Positions 42,470 to 53,146 of a stretch of DNA of 64,000 bases are shown piece after piece; the stretch's first letter is position 1, and every line of letters starts with the position of its first letter. The stretch comes from Methylovulum miyakonense HT12 (GTDB lineage Bacteria > Pseudomonadota > Gammaproteobacteria > Methylococcales > Methylomonadaceae). The stretch spans positions 560,238 through 624,237 of the forward strand of contig NZ_KB913025.1 of NCBI RefSeq assembly GCF_000384075.1, in the 5' to 3' direction. A model generated the notes under the pieces. That model was not told the DNA's origin. It saw nothing but the letters and a program-made list of their open reading frames with translations, and ran no database searches. The position numbers were made by a program, and so were the translations under genes.

Positions 42470-43693
42470 CTACAAAGCCTTAAGCCGCTTATCCAACATT
42501 GCAAAAAGATGCCGCGTGTTTTTATGCAGATCATATTCCGCCAAGACTTTGTTCCGGCCCGCCTGGCCTATTGTGCGGCGCAAATCGGGGTCGCTTGCCA
42601 ATTGCCTGATCGCGGCGGTCAAGCCTTCGCAATCGGACGCGGCGACCAACAGCCCGTCTTCCCCGTTTTGGATCAATTCAGGCACGCCGGTGATCGCGGT
42701 GGTGATGCAGGGGATTTCCATCGCCATCGCTTCCATCAACACCACGGGCAAACCTTCGGCAAAACTGGGCAGGACAAAAATATCGGCGGTTTGGTAATAA
42801 CCCAGGATATGGTCTTGGTCAACCGCCCCGGTAAAACGGACTTGCCCGCTGATGCCCAATTGTTCCGCGTAGGCTTTAAGGCTTTGCCCGTCCGGCCCCA
42901 TACCGACTAAGGTCAACCGGACCGGAACCTGTTGGCTTTGTAAGGCGGCGACGGCTTCCAGCAAAATCGCTTGGCCTTTGGCGGAAGTCAGTCGGCCTAC
43001 GCACAGCAATTCGCACTGGCAATTGACCTTAATTTTGGGGGCGGGGGTGAAGCGTTCCGGGTCAACGCCCAAGCGGCAGACATCGAGCTTGGCCCACGCT
43101 TGCACAGGCGACAATTTCATCACTTGGCTACGCGCATAATGGCTGATGCAGAAAATGAAATCCGCCGCCAAGATTTTTTCCGGCAAGTTATAACCCGCCG
43201 CATCATAGAATTCATCGGGGCCGTGGACGGTGAAGGAAAAACTCGTGCCGAACACGGTTTTGACCAGCATCCCGACCGAAGCGGCGGGCGTGGCAAAATG
43301 CACATGCAGATGGCCGAGGTTTTTCGAGCGCATCCACTGCCCGACCAGTACCGCTTCCAGCAAGTAAAAACCATGGTAGAGCAAACGCTTGATGTCCCAG
43401 CCGCCTAATGTAAAAGCGTGTTTCAAACCCCGCAGCAATCCGGTGGGCTGTGTGGCGAGAGTTTTGCCCAAGGCCGCCGCCGCTTTTGCCATGCCTTGCG
43501 CTTTGACATAAAACGTCTGTTCAGCTTCGGTGCGCTCCACTTCAGTGAGTTTATCGAACGGACGGTCTGGCGCATTAATCGAAGCAACGGCAATGTCCAC
43601 GCCGAATTGCCTCAGTTGCAACACCTCCCGCAAAATAAAGGTATGGGAATAGGCAGGATATTGGCTGACCAGATAGGCGATACGGTGGCTCAT
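42470..43693 (-). CDS. Glycosyltransferase family 4
   Basis: 407-residue GT-B glycosyltransferase. The N-terminal domain has YLVSQYPAYSHTFILREV, common in colanic-acid-type enzymes, and HVHFATPAASVGMLVK. The C-terminal donor-binding domain has LLCVGRLTSAKGQAILLEAV and the E-x7-E motif in FVLPSFAEGLPVVLMEAMAME. The start at 43693 overlaps the preceding gene's stop as ATGA. It probably acts in exopolysaccharide or O-antigen assembly with the neighbouring glycosyltransferase and flippase. Confidence 0.92.
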   Translation of the reverse strand: MSHRIAYLVSQYPAYSHTFILREVLQLRQFGVDIAVASINAPDRPFDKLTEVERTEAEQTFYVKAQGMAKAAAALGKTLATQPTGLLRGLKHAFTLGGWDIKRLLYHGFYLLEAVLVGQWMRSKNLGHLHVHFATPAASVGMLVKTVFGTSFSFTVHGPDEFYDAAGYNLPEKILAADFIFCISHYARSQVMKLSPVQAWAKLDVCRLGVDPERFTPAPKIKVNCQCELLCVGRLTSAKGQAILLEAVAALQSQQVPVRLTLVGMGPDGQSLKAYAEQLGISGQVRFTGAVDQDHILGYYQTADIFVLPSFAEGLPVVLMEAMAMEIPCITTAITGVPELIQNGEDGLLVAASDCEGLTAAIRQLASDPDLRRTIGQAGRNKVLAEYDLHKNTRHLFAMLDKRLKAL

Positions 43694-44955
43694 GATGTTG
43701 CTTCCAATAATTGACGGTAAAAACCGATGGCGGTGGCGATTTTCGCCGCCCAACTGTAATGGTTTTCGACGCGACGGCGGCCTTCCTCACCGAAGACTTG
43801 CCAACGTTGCGGGTGTTCGCGGACATCGGCCAGCGCTTCGATCAAGCCCTGCACGACAGCGGCCTTGCCGGTTGCCGGTAGTTTTACGCCAACGCCAGCA
43901 TCGACAATTTCCGCAGGGCCGCCAAAATCCACGGCAATCACGGGACGCGCCACCGCCATCGCTTCCAGCAACACCGCGCCGCCGGATTCACGCACCGAAG
44001 GCAGGCAAAACACATGGGCTTGCTGCATGATCGGGGATATTTCATTCAGCGGCAAATTGCCCGTAAAGCGGACTTTGTCACCCAAGCCCAATTCGGCGGT
44101 GATGTTTTCCAGATGGAGCCGCTCCGAACCTTCCCCGACTATCGTCACACACGCCGGAAAATCTAAAGCTTTGACCGCTTCCAACAACATGCCCACACCT
44201 TTGAACGGTAACAAACGCCCGACAAAGACAATCTGCAAAGGCTTGGTGTCCGATGGTGCGGGCGGATAGGGCGCAGGGGTGAACAAATCCAGATTAACGC
44301 CATTCTCCAACAAGCTTTGGCATTTGGCTTGGTAAGGTTTGGGGATCGCGTCAAAGGTCGCTTGGGTGGCGGTCAGTATCATCGCCGCGTTGCGCGTGGA
44401 ACCAATGAGCCTATCGAAAACCCGCCCCACATTGCGGATAGGATACAGCCATTTCGATTCGGCTTTCATGATTTCAGGGAAGGTGGACGGCGAAGCCAAA
44501 CCGCCATTCCAAGGCCCCAAGACCAAAGGCAAACCGAGTTTGTATAAGCGCGTCGCGGCCAGTGGCGACACCGGGGTGACGGCGTGGACTACATCGAACG
44601 GCCGCCCCGCTTTTATTTGCTTGCGCATTTGGCGCACGGCAATCCAGTCGTAAACAAAAAAATCCAACGACGCGATCAGGAATTTGGGATGCTCGCTACG
44701 CGGGAAACACCACGCGGCAAAGCGGTACAAGGGCCCTGCGAACCATTCTGTGTCAATATAAATGACCTCGGAACCCTCCAGCGGTGCGCCAGCTTCGGTT
44801 AATGCGGGCCGGTTGCGGATGTGCGTCAGCAACGTCACTTGGCATGAACCGCTCAGGCGGCTATACCATTCCCAGCCGATTTGCGACACCGACCCCATGC
44901 CGACACCACATTGGTAGGCGGACACTAATACGCGGATTTTTGGGTTTGCTGCCAT
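43690..44955 (-). CDS. Glycosyltransferase family 4
   Basis: 421-residue GT-B enzyme. VSAYQCGVGMGSVSQIGWEW near the N-terminus, VHAVTPVSPLAATRLYKLGLPLVLGPWNGG, then QIVFVGRLLPFKGVGMLLEAV and the E-x7-E motif in CLPSVRESGGAVLLEAMAVARP. The start at 44955 has AAAGGG at good spacing, unlike the longer frame. Coupled to the next glycosyltransferase by a 4-base overlap. The acceptor and sugar are unknown. 44956-45170 upstream holds no gene I can support. Confidence 0.92.
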   Translation of the reverse strand: MAANPKIRVLVSAYQCGVGMGSVSQIGWEWYSRLSGSCQVTLLTHIRNRPALTEAGAPLEGSEVIYIDTEWFAGPLYRFAAWCFPRSEHPKFLIASLDFFVYDWIAVRQMRKQIKAGRPFDVVHAVTPVSPLAATRLYKLGLPLVLGPWNGGLASPSTFPEIMKAESKWLYPIRNVGRVFDRLIGSTRNAAMILTATQATFDAIPKPYQAKCQSLLENGVNLDLFTPAPYPPAPSDTKPLQIVFVGRLLPFKGVGMLLEAVKALDFPACVTIVGEGSERLHLENITAELGLGDKVRFTGNLPLNEISPIMQQAHVFCLPSVRESGGAVLLEAMAVARPVIAVDFGGPAEIVDAGVGVKLPATGKAAVVQGLIEALADVREHPQRWQVFGEEGRRRVENHYSWAAKIATAIGFYRQLLEATS

Positions 44956-45170
44956 GAGTTGCCCTTTGGGTTTATTGCTTACAAGGATGCTTGAAGGGAT
45001 CACGCCGCCCTATGTAAAAAGTGGAGTGGAGTAGTGCAGGCCCATGTAAAAACTGGTTTTCCCAACGTTCTGGACACATCAACAATTGCATAAACGGTGT
45101 TTTTTTTCCATGAACGCGTATTTCATAATCATATGATGCATTGTGTGCCACTTCATATAAAGGTGGTGAA

Positions 45171-46028
45171 TCACTTCTTACCCTTAGGGATAATCTGCAA
45201 CAACCGCCGTATATGCCGTTCGGTGATAAACGCGAGGAAGAACAATTGCAGGAAATTGTCCGCTTCAAGGATATTCAGGCCAATTTTTTCGGGGACTAAT
45301 TCTTTGCGTGTCCCGAACAGTTTGTCCCAAACCGACAGCACGATGCCATAATTGCTGTCATGCTCTGAACGCAAGGCCGAATGGTGGGTACGGTGCAAAG
45401 AGGGCGTGATGATGACTTGGGAAATCAGGTTTTCGTGTTTGAACGCGAGGTTGGCGTGGTGGAAGAAGATAAAAAACAGTTCGATGATTTCAATCGCCAA
45501 AACCACATAGGCTTCCACACCAATGAGGATGACAAACAGGCATTTGTACAGGATTTCCAGAAATAAATCGAAGACATGGAAACGGAAGCCCGTGGAGACG
45601 TTGAAACTTTTATCGCTGTGATGGACTTTGTGGAACCGCCACATGAAATCGGAATGATGGCTAAAGTAATGCCAGACATAAATCGCAAAATCGAACAGCA
45701 CGAAAGAAATCACCCATTTGACCGGGCCGTTCTCGAAACCGCTTAACAGGCCAAAAGACGAGAAACGTTGCGCCAGGAAGAACAGCGATGACGCCCTTAA
45801 CAACGTCAGGATGATGTTGTTGAACAAAAACGCCGAGGTATTGGTGACAAAGGATTCTTTGCCGACCTTGTTGGTGAACTTACGGTAAGGCTGGACGCGT
45901 TCCATGACCATCAACACAACAAACGCCACCATCGCCAACCCAAACAGGGCTTCATTGAACATTATGCCGGATTCATGGCCTTGTAGGCTGGCTTCGGCGA
46001 GTGGTAAGGGATTTTCGGCTGGACTCAT
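45171..46028 (-). CDS. Sterol desaturase / fatty acid hydroxylase-family protein
   Basis: 285-residue integral-membrane di-iron enzyme. The histidine clusters HYFSHHSDFMWRFHKVHHS and HRTHHS plus the intermediate FFHHANLAFKHEN line up with the fatty acid hydroxylase superfamily, in four or more hydrophobic segments. The substrate could be a sterol-like, hopanoid or fatty-acyl lipid and cannot be assigned from sequence. It stands between the glycosyltransferases and the LOV pair without tight coupling to either. Confidence 0.9.
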   Translation of the reverse strand: MSPAENPLPLAEASLQGHESGIMFNEALFGLAMVAFVVLMVMERVQPYRKFTNKVGKESFVTNTSAFLFNNIILTLLRASSLFFLAQRFSSFGLLSGFENGPVKWVISFVLFDFAIYVWHYFSHHSDFMWRFHKVHHSDKSFNVSTGFRFHVFDLFLEILYKCLFVILIGVEAYVVLAIEIIELFFIFFHHANLAFKHENLISQVIITPSLHRTHHSALRSEHDSNYGIVLSVWDKLFGTRKELVPEKIGLNILEADNFLQLFFLAFITERHIRRLLQIIPKGKK

Positions 46029-46142
46029 AACTCACCTGGTGATTGTTGGCCGCTAAGTGTACGAGATGTACGTAGAGTCAATGGCATTATCTTTTTATGG
46101 GGCTGGGGGCCATAATCCCACGCTTGCCCCCGCACCCAAAAA

Positions 46143-46604
46143 TTACACCACTTTTTCAGAAAATGCCCCCAACAAACTAGTGAGCTCGGCGATTTCATTT
46201 TTTGCCTTCACTTGATAGGTCACGTCATATTGCACACCCAAATAGTAGATCACCCTGCCTTTGCGGTCTAACAACGGGGTAATTTTTAAATGGTTAAAAA
46301 ATAATTCGCCATCTTTACGGTAATTACGCAAGGTGACTTCGACGCTTTGCCCATTTTTCATCGCATCGGCAATCAGATAACGTTCCGGTTGGTCACGATC
46401 AATACCTTGCAGGAAGCGGCAGTTATGCCCAATGATGTCGGTGTTGGTATATCCGGTCAGCCGCTCAAACGCTTTATTGGCGTACACGATAGGTGCGCCT
46501 TCAATGTCAGGGTCAGCAAGCGTCACGCCATTGACGCACTCGTCCAAAATTGACGAGAGAATTTGTGGGATCAATCCATTGTCTTTTTCTACGACAAAAC
46601 TCAT
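46143..46604 (-). CDS. Short LOV-domain blue-light receptor
   Basis: 153-residue PAS/LOV protein. GHNCRFLQGIDRDQPE contains the photoactive cysteine of the NCRFLQ motif. Flavin contacts are also present: Asn in LRNYRKDG, Asn in LFFNHLKI and Gln in YLGVQYDVT. N- and C-terminal helical caps are short and there is no attached effector, so it is a short LOV protein. It starts 2 bases after the SRPBCC gene's stop and so belongs to one transcript with it. Blue-light sensing is family knowledge; the output is unknown. Confidence 0.93.
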   Translation of the reverse strand: MSFVVEKDNGLIPQILSSILDECVNGVTLADPDIEGAPIVYANKAFERLTGYTNTDIIGHNCRFLQGIDRDQPERYLIADAMKNGQSVEVTLRNYRKDGELFFNHLKITPLLDRKGRVIYYLGVQYDVTYQVKAKNEIAELTSLLGAFSEKVV

Positions 46605-46606
46605 GG

Positions 46607-47101
46607 TTAAACTCCAAGTTGGGTGGTGGGTTCCAGCTCGTCAGCAAGCAGGTTTTTGATATTTTCGACAGTATTCTCGGCACCCTCTTCAATCGCGGTG
46701 CGGATGAGTTTTTCAAAAGGCCGCATGAACAATTCCAATTCCAATAACGTAAAGCTAAAAGTCAGCAACGTTGATTGTTCAGTATCGCCCGGTTCCAGAT
46801 AATAGCTGTTCATATACGGCGCAGTAAGGCCTTTGAACGTCAGTTTGATGAAAGGATGAAATTCGGTTATTTCGAAAACCGATTTGATGTCTTGACCCTG
46901 GTCGCGGCGCAGTTGCTCGGCCCTCGCGCCAACAAACATTTGCAAACCATTTAATGGCTGGAAATCAGTCACTTCTAAGGCCCATTTCGGGTAGTTCTCA
47001 AAAAAACGGTCACCAATAAAAACAAAAATATCGGTGGTAGGTTTATTAATGACCACACTGGCCTTGCCGACTACGGGTTTAGTAGCATCAAACGGGAACA
47101 T
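46607..47101 (-). CDS. SRPBCC/START-like domain protein paired with the LOV receptor
   Basis: 164 residues. ASVVINKPTTDIFVFIGDRFFENYPKW is the N-terminal segment typical of SRPBCC (polyketide-cyclase-like) proteins, followed by FEITEFHPFIKLTFKG and YLEPGDTEQSTLLTFSFTLLE. It probably has a hydrophobic cavity for a small ligand or protein contact. It lies directly upstream of the LOV gene on the same strand, so it is a candidate partner in a light response. Confidence 0.78.
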   Translation of the reverse strand: MFPFDATKPVVGKASVVINKPTTDIFVFIGDRFFENYPKWALEVTDFQPLNGLQMFVGARAEQLRRDQGQDIKSVFEITEFHPFIKLTFKGLTAPYMNSYYLEPGDTEQSTLLTFSFTLLELELFMRPFEKLIRTAIEEGAENTVENIKNLLADELEPTTQLGV

Positions 47102-47224
47102 GGGTTTTCTCCTGGCTGAATTCCATTCATTGAGTTTTTATTTTGGTGTCACTTACTGATTCTATCCTTAAGTTTGCCAATAGCAAGTCAAGACATTTGC
47201 GCCATCAGTTTTGCGTCATTCCAC

Positions 47225-47869
47225 TTAAGCATCTTGCTTGGTTAATTGCGCATCATCGTCGGCCTTCCCAAAAAAGTATTCACAACGGATTCTGGTCAAT
47301 TCATCTGTCGCCGGGGCAAAATTATCGGCGGACAAAAGATGCCGCCACGGCAGGGCGTTGGTGCGTTCTTCACAACGTTTGATATACGTATCCAGCGTGC
47401 CTATGGGTTTTGCCGGGATGCCGCCCACAATGGTGTTCGGCGGCACATCACGGGTGACGACCGAGCCCGCCGCGACAATGGCGTTAGGGCCTATCGTGAC
47501 ATTGGGCATGATGATCGCCCGGTGCCCGATAAAAACATTATCGAGTATGTCTATCTTGCCGACACTGTCCAGGCACAGCCCGGTCATTTTTTTCAGCATA
47601 TTGACGGATCCGTCATGCCCGAACAGCGTACACCCCGTCAGGCGCACATTGTTGCCAAGCCGGACATGTTTGGGGTCGGTGATTTCGACATTCATTTGCA
47701 CGACACAATCCTCGCCCATTTGGTACAGCACATGGTGCCGTTTGAGATATTGCGCCCATTCTTGGCCGGTAGGTTGGCAAAATTTACGGTACAAACCGAC
47801 AAAACGGCCGGATTGCATGGCGTTTTTAGTGAGGAAAGCGCGGATTAATTTTCGGAAGATCGCCAGCAT
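47225..47869 (-). CDS. Left-handed beta-helix acyltransferase
   Basis: 214-residue hexapeptide-repeat transferase of the VatB/WbbJ type. Repeats such as [45 protein letters not shown] form the left-handed helix, with the catalytic-type His in FIGHRAI. The start at 47869 ([12 protein letters not shown]) removes a 55-codon extension over the flippase promoter. It probably acetylates a polysaccharide or sugar nucleotide. It is divergent from the flippase at 47985. Confidence 0.88.
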   Translation of the reverse strand: MLAIFRKLIRAFLTKNAMQSGRFVGLYRKFCQPTGQEWAQYLKRHHVLYQMGEDCVVQMNVEITDPKHVRLGNNVRLTGCTLFGHDGSVNMLKKMTGLCLDSVGKIDILDNVFIGHRAIIMPNVTIGPNAIVAAGSVVTRDVPPNTIVGGIPAKPIGTLDTYIKRCEERTNALPWRHLLSADNFAPATDELTRIRCEYFFGKADDDAQLTKQDA

Positions 47870-47984
47870 GGATAAAGCCCCTGTTTTTGTATTTATGTTA
47901 TGAGACCTGACAACATCCGGCCTCCGGCATATTGATAAGCAACAAACAAGGCTATACTCTACGCCAACCCCCATAGGAATCACA

Positions 47985-49547
47985 GTGACGGCCATGAAAA
48001 ACAAACGCCAAGGCAACCCATTTTTCCGCAACACCGTGGCGCAGACGGCGGGACGGTTATTGTACTTGCTGACCCGTGTCGGTTTGCCGCCGTTGATATT
48101 GCATTATGTGTCGCTGGAAGAATACGGCCTCTGGGCGACGTGTTTTTTATTGATCAGCTACGTCAGCATGGGCGCGTTTGGCGTGTCCAATGTTTATATC
48201 CGCTACGTTGCCGAGTACAACGCCAAGAACCAACATGAATCCATTAGCGGCTTGGTCAGCACCGGCTTGCTGCTGACGTTTACATTCAGCCTCATCGCCT
48301 TGTCGGGTGTCTGGCTGGCTATGCCCTGGTTGTTGCAAGGCTTTAAGGTCGCCCCGCATTTGCAGCATACCGCGCAAGTCCTGATACTCGGCACCCTGGC
48401 GACGATGTTGCTGGATATGACCCTGGGCGCGTTCGCCTATATCTTGCACGGCCTGCAAAAAATCGCCCAGCAAACCCTCGTTTGGATCATCAGTTTTTTG
48501 CTGGAAACCGCGCTGATCGTCACGCTACTGCTGCTGCATTACGGTATTGAGTCCTTGTTATGGGCGTTCTTCGCCCGGTATATTTTTTCCACCTTTGTTT
48601 ATATTGCCCTGTGTTACCGCGCCATCCCTGATCTGCGCATCAGCCTGCGGTTGGTGAACCGGGATTTTTTGGGCACGTTTTTAAAATACGGCGGCATCTT
48701 GCAGCTTTCCGGCTTGCTGGGTGTCGCCATGTATTCCATCGAACGGGTGTTGGCGGGTTATTTGAGCGGCTTGGCGGCGATCGCCATTTTGGATTTGGGG
48801 CAAAAATTCCCGGTCATGGCCAGCCAGGTGTTCTCGTCCATGAACGCAAGCTTCCTGCCCGCCATCACCGAAGCGCACCATCTGGGCAAACGGGAAGACA
48901 TCCAAAAGCTGTACACGCAAGGCCTGCGTTACCTGAATTTGCTCAACGGTTTGGCGATGGGGTTTCTTGCCCCGTTTGCGGCTTGGCTGATTATCGCGTG
49001 GATAGGCAAAAACACGGCCATGAATTTGGCGGACACCATGAAAGTGATGGTTTGCGCCTGTGCGGGTTATCAATTGCATGTCCTGACCGGGCCTTTATCG
49101 GCGTATTATCAAGGCATCAACCAACCCGCCCGCACTTTCGGCTATATCGGCTGGCAAGTGGTGTTTGTCATCGCGGGCCTGGTCACGGTGTGGCGATATT
49201 CCACGTTTGATATTGTCACCATCGCCTTATTGGTCATGGTGGCACGTATCCTAAGCGCGTTGGTTTACCTGCTGGTTGGCAATTACCGCCTACAACTAAA
49301 GCTATGGCGGTTTGTCCGCTCGGTGTTATTGCCGGGCATGATGCCGTACGTGTTCGGCTATGGCCTGATGGCCGCCATTGGGCCCTGGATAAGTTCGCTA
49401 GCCCCCAACCGCTGGCTGTTAATTATCATCTTGGGCATTATTGGCGTATTTTATATGCTGCTGGCAACGGGGTATTTTTATGCGTTCATGTGCGGGGAAG
49501 ACGAACAAGGGCAAATCCGGCAGAAACTGAACCGCCGGAAAACCTAA
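47985..49547 (+). CDS. Polysaccharide flippase, MOP superfamily
   Basis: 520-residue membrane protein with about 12-14 hydrophobic segments, beginning [28 protein letters not shown]. Related to Wzx/RfbX and MurJ-like flippases that move lipid-linked oligosaccharides across the inner membrane. A GTG at 47985 has AGGA at six-base spacing; an ATG at 47994 is also in frame. TATACT at 47953-47958 may be its -10 box. It completes the local polysaccharide set with two glycosyltransferases and the acyltransferase. Confidence 0.9.
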   Translation: MTAMKNKRQGNPFFRNTVAQTAGRLLYLLTRVGLPPLILHYVSLEEYGLWATCFLLISYVSMGAFGVSNVYIRYVAEYNAKNQHESISGLVSTGLLLTFTFSLIALSGVWLAMPWLLQGFKVAPHLQHTAQVLILGTLATMLLDMTLGAFAYILHGLQKIAQQTLVWIISFLLETALIVTLLLLHYGIESLLWAFFARYIFSTFVYIALCYRAIPDLRISLRLVNRDFLGTFLKYGGILQLSGLLGVAMYSIERVLAGYLSGLAAIAILDLGQKFPVMASQVFSSMNASFLPAITEAHHLGKREDIQKLYTQGLRYLNLLNGLAMGFLAPFAAWLIIAWIGKNTAMNLADTMKVMVCACAGYQLHVLTGPLSAYYQGINQPARTFGYIGWQVVFVIAGLVTVWRYSTFDIVTIALLVMVARILSALVYLLVGNYRLQLKLWRFVRSVLLPGMMPYVFGYGLMAAIGPWISSLAPNRWLLIIILGIIGVFYMLLATGYFYAFMCGEDEQGQIRQKLNRRKT

Positions 49548-49751
49548 TATTATGCCTTTGATATTGAAGATATTTTCACAAACGCCTGGCGTTCGGTAAC
49601 GGGTGGAGGGCCATCGGACAACCGTCTGGAAGAAGCCAGTCATTGGCATGGATTGCCGGAATTTGGCTTACAGGCGGTAGCGGGGCAAACCGTTTTTATT
49701 CACCCCCGCCCCTATTATAAAATTTCACCCATCATGCGCTTCTTTGGGTGC

Positions 49752-50087
49752 TCACGCATCGGCCTTAACAGCAAAACTATGCACCCAAACCAAATGGTCT
49801 TCTTCCCAGATCATGCCAGTGTGCATTTTCAGGATAATGTCCTTATACATTGCCAAGCCAGGAAAACCTTCGGCCCGTGCATCCTCATCCGTCATATCGC
49901 CTAAACGCTGGCGGCTCAAGCCAGTGACAACAAAAGCCATCCCGTCCAACTCAAAGCTTTCCCCCACCCAGCCATATACACCGTCTCGGCGTTGCTGTGT
50001 TTTCGTACCCGCTTTGGCGGCGGCGACAAGTTTAGGCTGGGTGACCAGACGCTCGATTGAGCAGGTTTTTTCAGGTAAGTTTTCCAT
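49752..50087 (-). CDS. ASCH-domain protein
   Basis: 111-residue ASCH (PUA-like) protein. TKTQQRRDGVYGWVGESFELDG, MTDEDARAEGFPGLAMYKDIIL and HLVWVHSF match the family, whose members are thought to bind RNA or modified nucleosides. The second in-frame ATG at 50087 is preceded by GGAA at seven bases and is preferred over 50099. It is monocistronic, and its role is unknown. Confidence 0.78.
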   Translation of the reverse strand: MENLPEKTCSIERLVTQPKLVAAAKAGTKTQQRRDGVYGWVGESFELDGMAFVVTGLSRQRLGDMTDEDARAEGFPGLAMYKDIILKMHTGMIWEEDHLVWVHSFAVKADA

Positions 50088-50220
50088 AGCGGGTTCCATG
50101 TGGATAAAAAGTTGGCATTATAGCCGTTTTACGTTTCGGGACCTTGCCCATAAAACTGGGCGGGCCAGGCATATTGGATTGAGCCAGCCTATGTTTGCAC
50201 AAGCCCGTTAAATTTGCCTA

Positions 50221-52242
<2,022 letters not shown>

Positions 52243-52285
52243 CTATAAAACGGCCATAGGCGGTGGTGGGTTTGGGGCGGCGGTT

Positions 52286-52314
52286 GTAGGGACGTTGCCT
52301 TGCAACATCCCTAC
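52286..52314. repeat. Short GTAG-type hairpin between zipA and ligA
   Basis: GTAGGGACGTTGC pairs with GCAACATCCCTAC around CTT. It lies 11 bases after the zipA stop and is the only copy of this family seen here. Confidence 0.75.
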
Positions 52315-52324
52315 CGGGGATGGT

Positions 52325-53146
52325 TTACAAACTTTGCCGGATCATTTTGATCGTGGCATTGGTCAGCGGATTTTTCTCATGGTCGAGCAAACTACCATCC
52401 AATTCGACGGCGACAATATTGATCGCTTCCAGGAAATCATCAAACACCTTGACCGCATCGTCCAACAAAGCAGGCTGCATGAAGAACACCAGGCCAGGAC
52501 AGTAGAATTGGTCTAAATCGTGGTCTGGAAAAGTCCCCGGATCGACCATACAAAGGACACCAAAATCAACCAGATGGTTGGCATCGAAGCGTTCAAATAT
52601 TTTCAGGTTGCCGTACTCCAGTTGGGCGATGCGGAAAGCCTTAAGCATGTCCAAACCATTAAAGCCTTCCGGGGATTTGGCAAGAACCCGGAATTGGATA
52701 ATGTCCGGCGCGATAAACCGTGGGGCAATGCTTTCTTCAGGAAGCTCTTCTTGGGGGCTGTCTGCTGCCGGCCCGTCAGTATGCGGAAACCCTTCATCGG
52801 CATAATCTTCGTTGGCAAAATCGAAATCCCCGAACATTTGTTGGTCTTCATCCGCTTCAAATACGGGCTGTTCGGATGTAGGCCCAGGTTTCGGCTTGGC
52901 CTTGATTTTTTCCAATAACTCGACCGTATCAATAAGCTTCTTTTTGGGTTTAGGCACGACATCAAAATCATCGTTTCCAGTATTCACGACAATGGCCGGG
53001 TCGATTTTGCCTTTGATTTCCTGGTTGCCAAAAAACATCATGTCCTGGAATGACTTTTTATTTTTAAAAAAATGCCAAGCCAACATACCCACAATGATAA
53101 TCAGGCCGCTTGCAATAATGACTACTCTTAATAATTCTTTATCCAT
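52325..53146 (-). CDS. zipA: Cell division protein ZipA
   Basis: 273-residue bitopic division protein that tethers FtsZ to the membrane. The N-terminal helix VVIIASGLIIIVGMLAWHFF is followed by a charged, Pro/Lys- and acid-rich linker, and from about residue 140 by the FtsZ-binding ZipA-C domain (IIQFRVLAKSPEGFNGLDML, YGNLKIFERFD). The smc stop codon and the zipA ATG share one base (TAATG), so they are coupled. The smc-zipA-ligA order is a gammaproteobacterial hallmark. Confidence 0.95.
   Translation of the reverse strand: MDKELLRVVIIASGLIIIVGMLAWHFFKNKKSFQDMMFFGNQEIKGKIDPAIVVNTGNDDFDVVPKPKKKLIDTVELLEKIKAKPKPGPTSEQPVFEADEDQQMFGDFDFANEDYADEGFPHTDGPAADSPQEELPEESIAPRFIAPDIIQFRVLAKSPEGFNGLDMLKAFRIAQLEYGNLKIFERFDANHLVDFGVLCMVDPGTFPDHDLDQFYCPGLVFFMQPALLDDAVKVFDDFLEAINIVAVELDGSLLDHEKNPLTNATIKMIRQSL

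Noticed and set aside
44972-45268. 98-codon minus-strand frame upstream of the glycosyltransferase
   Set aside because: It overlaps the sterol-desaturase gene on the same strand in another frame, has no ribosome-binding site and shows no family signature.
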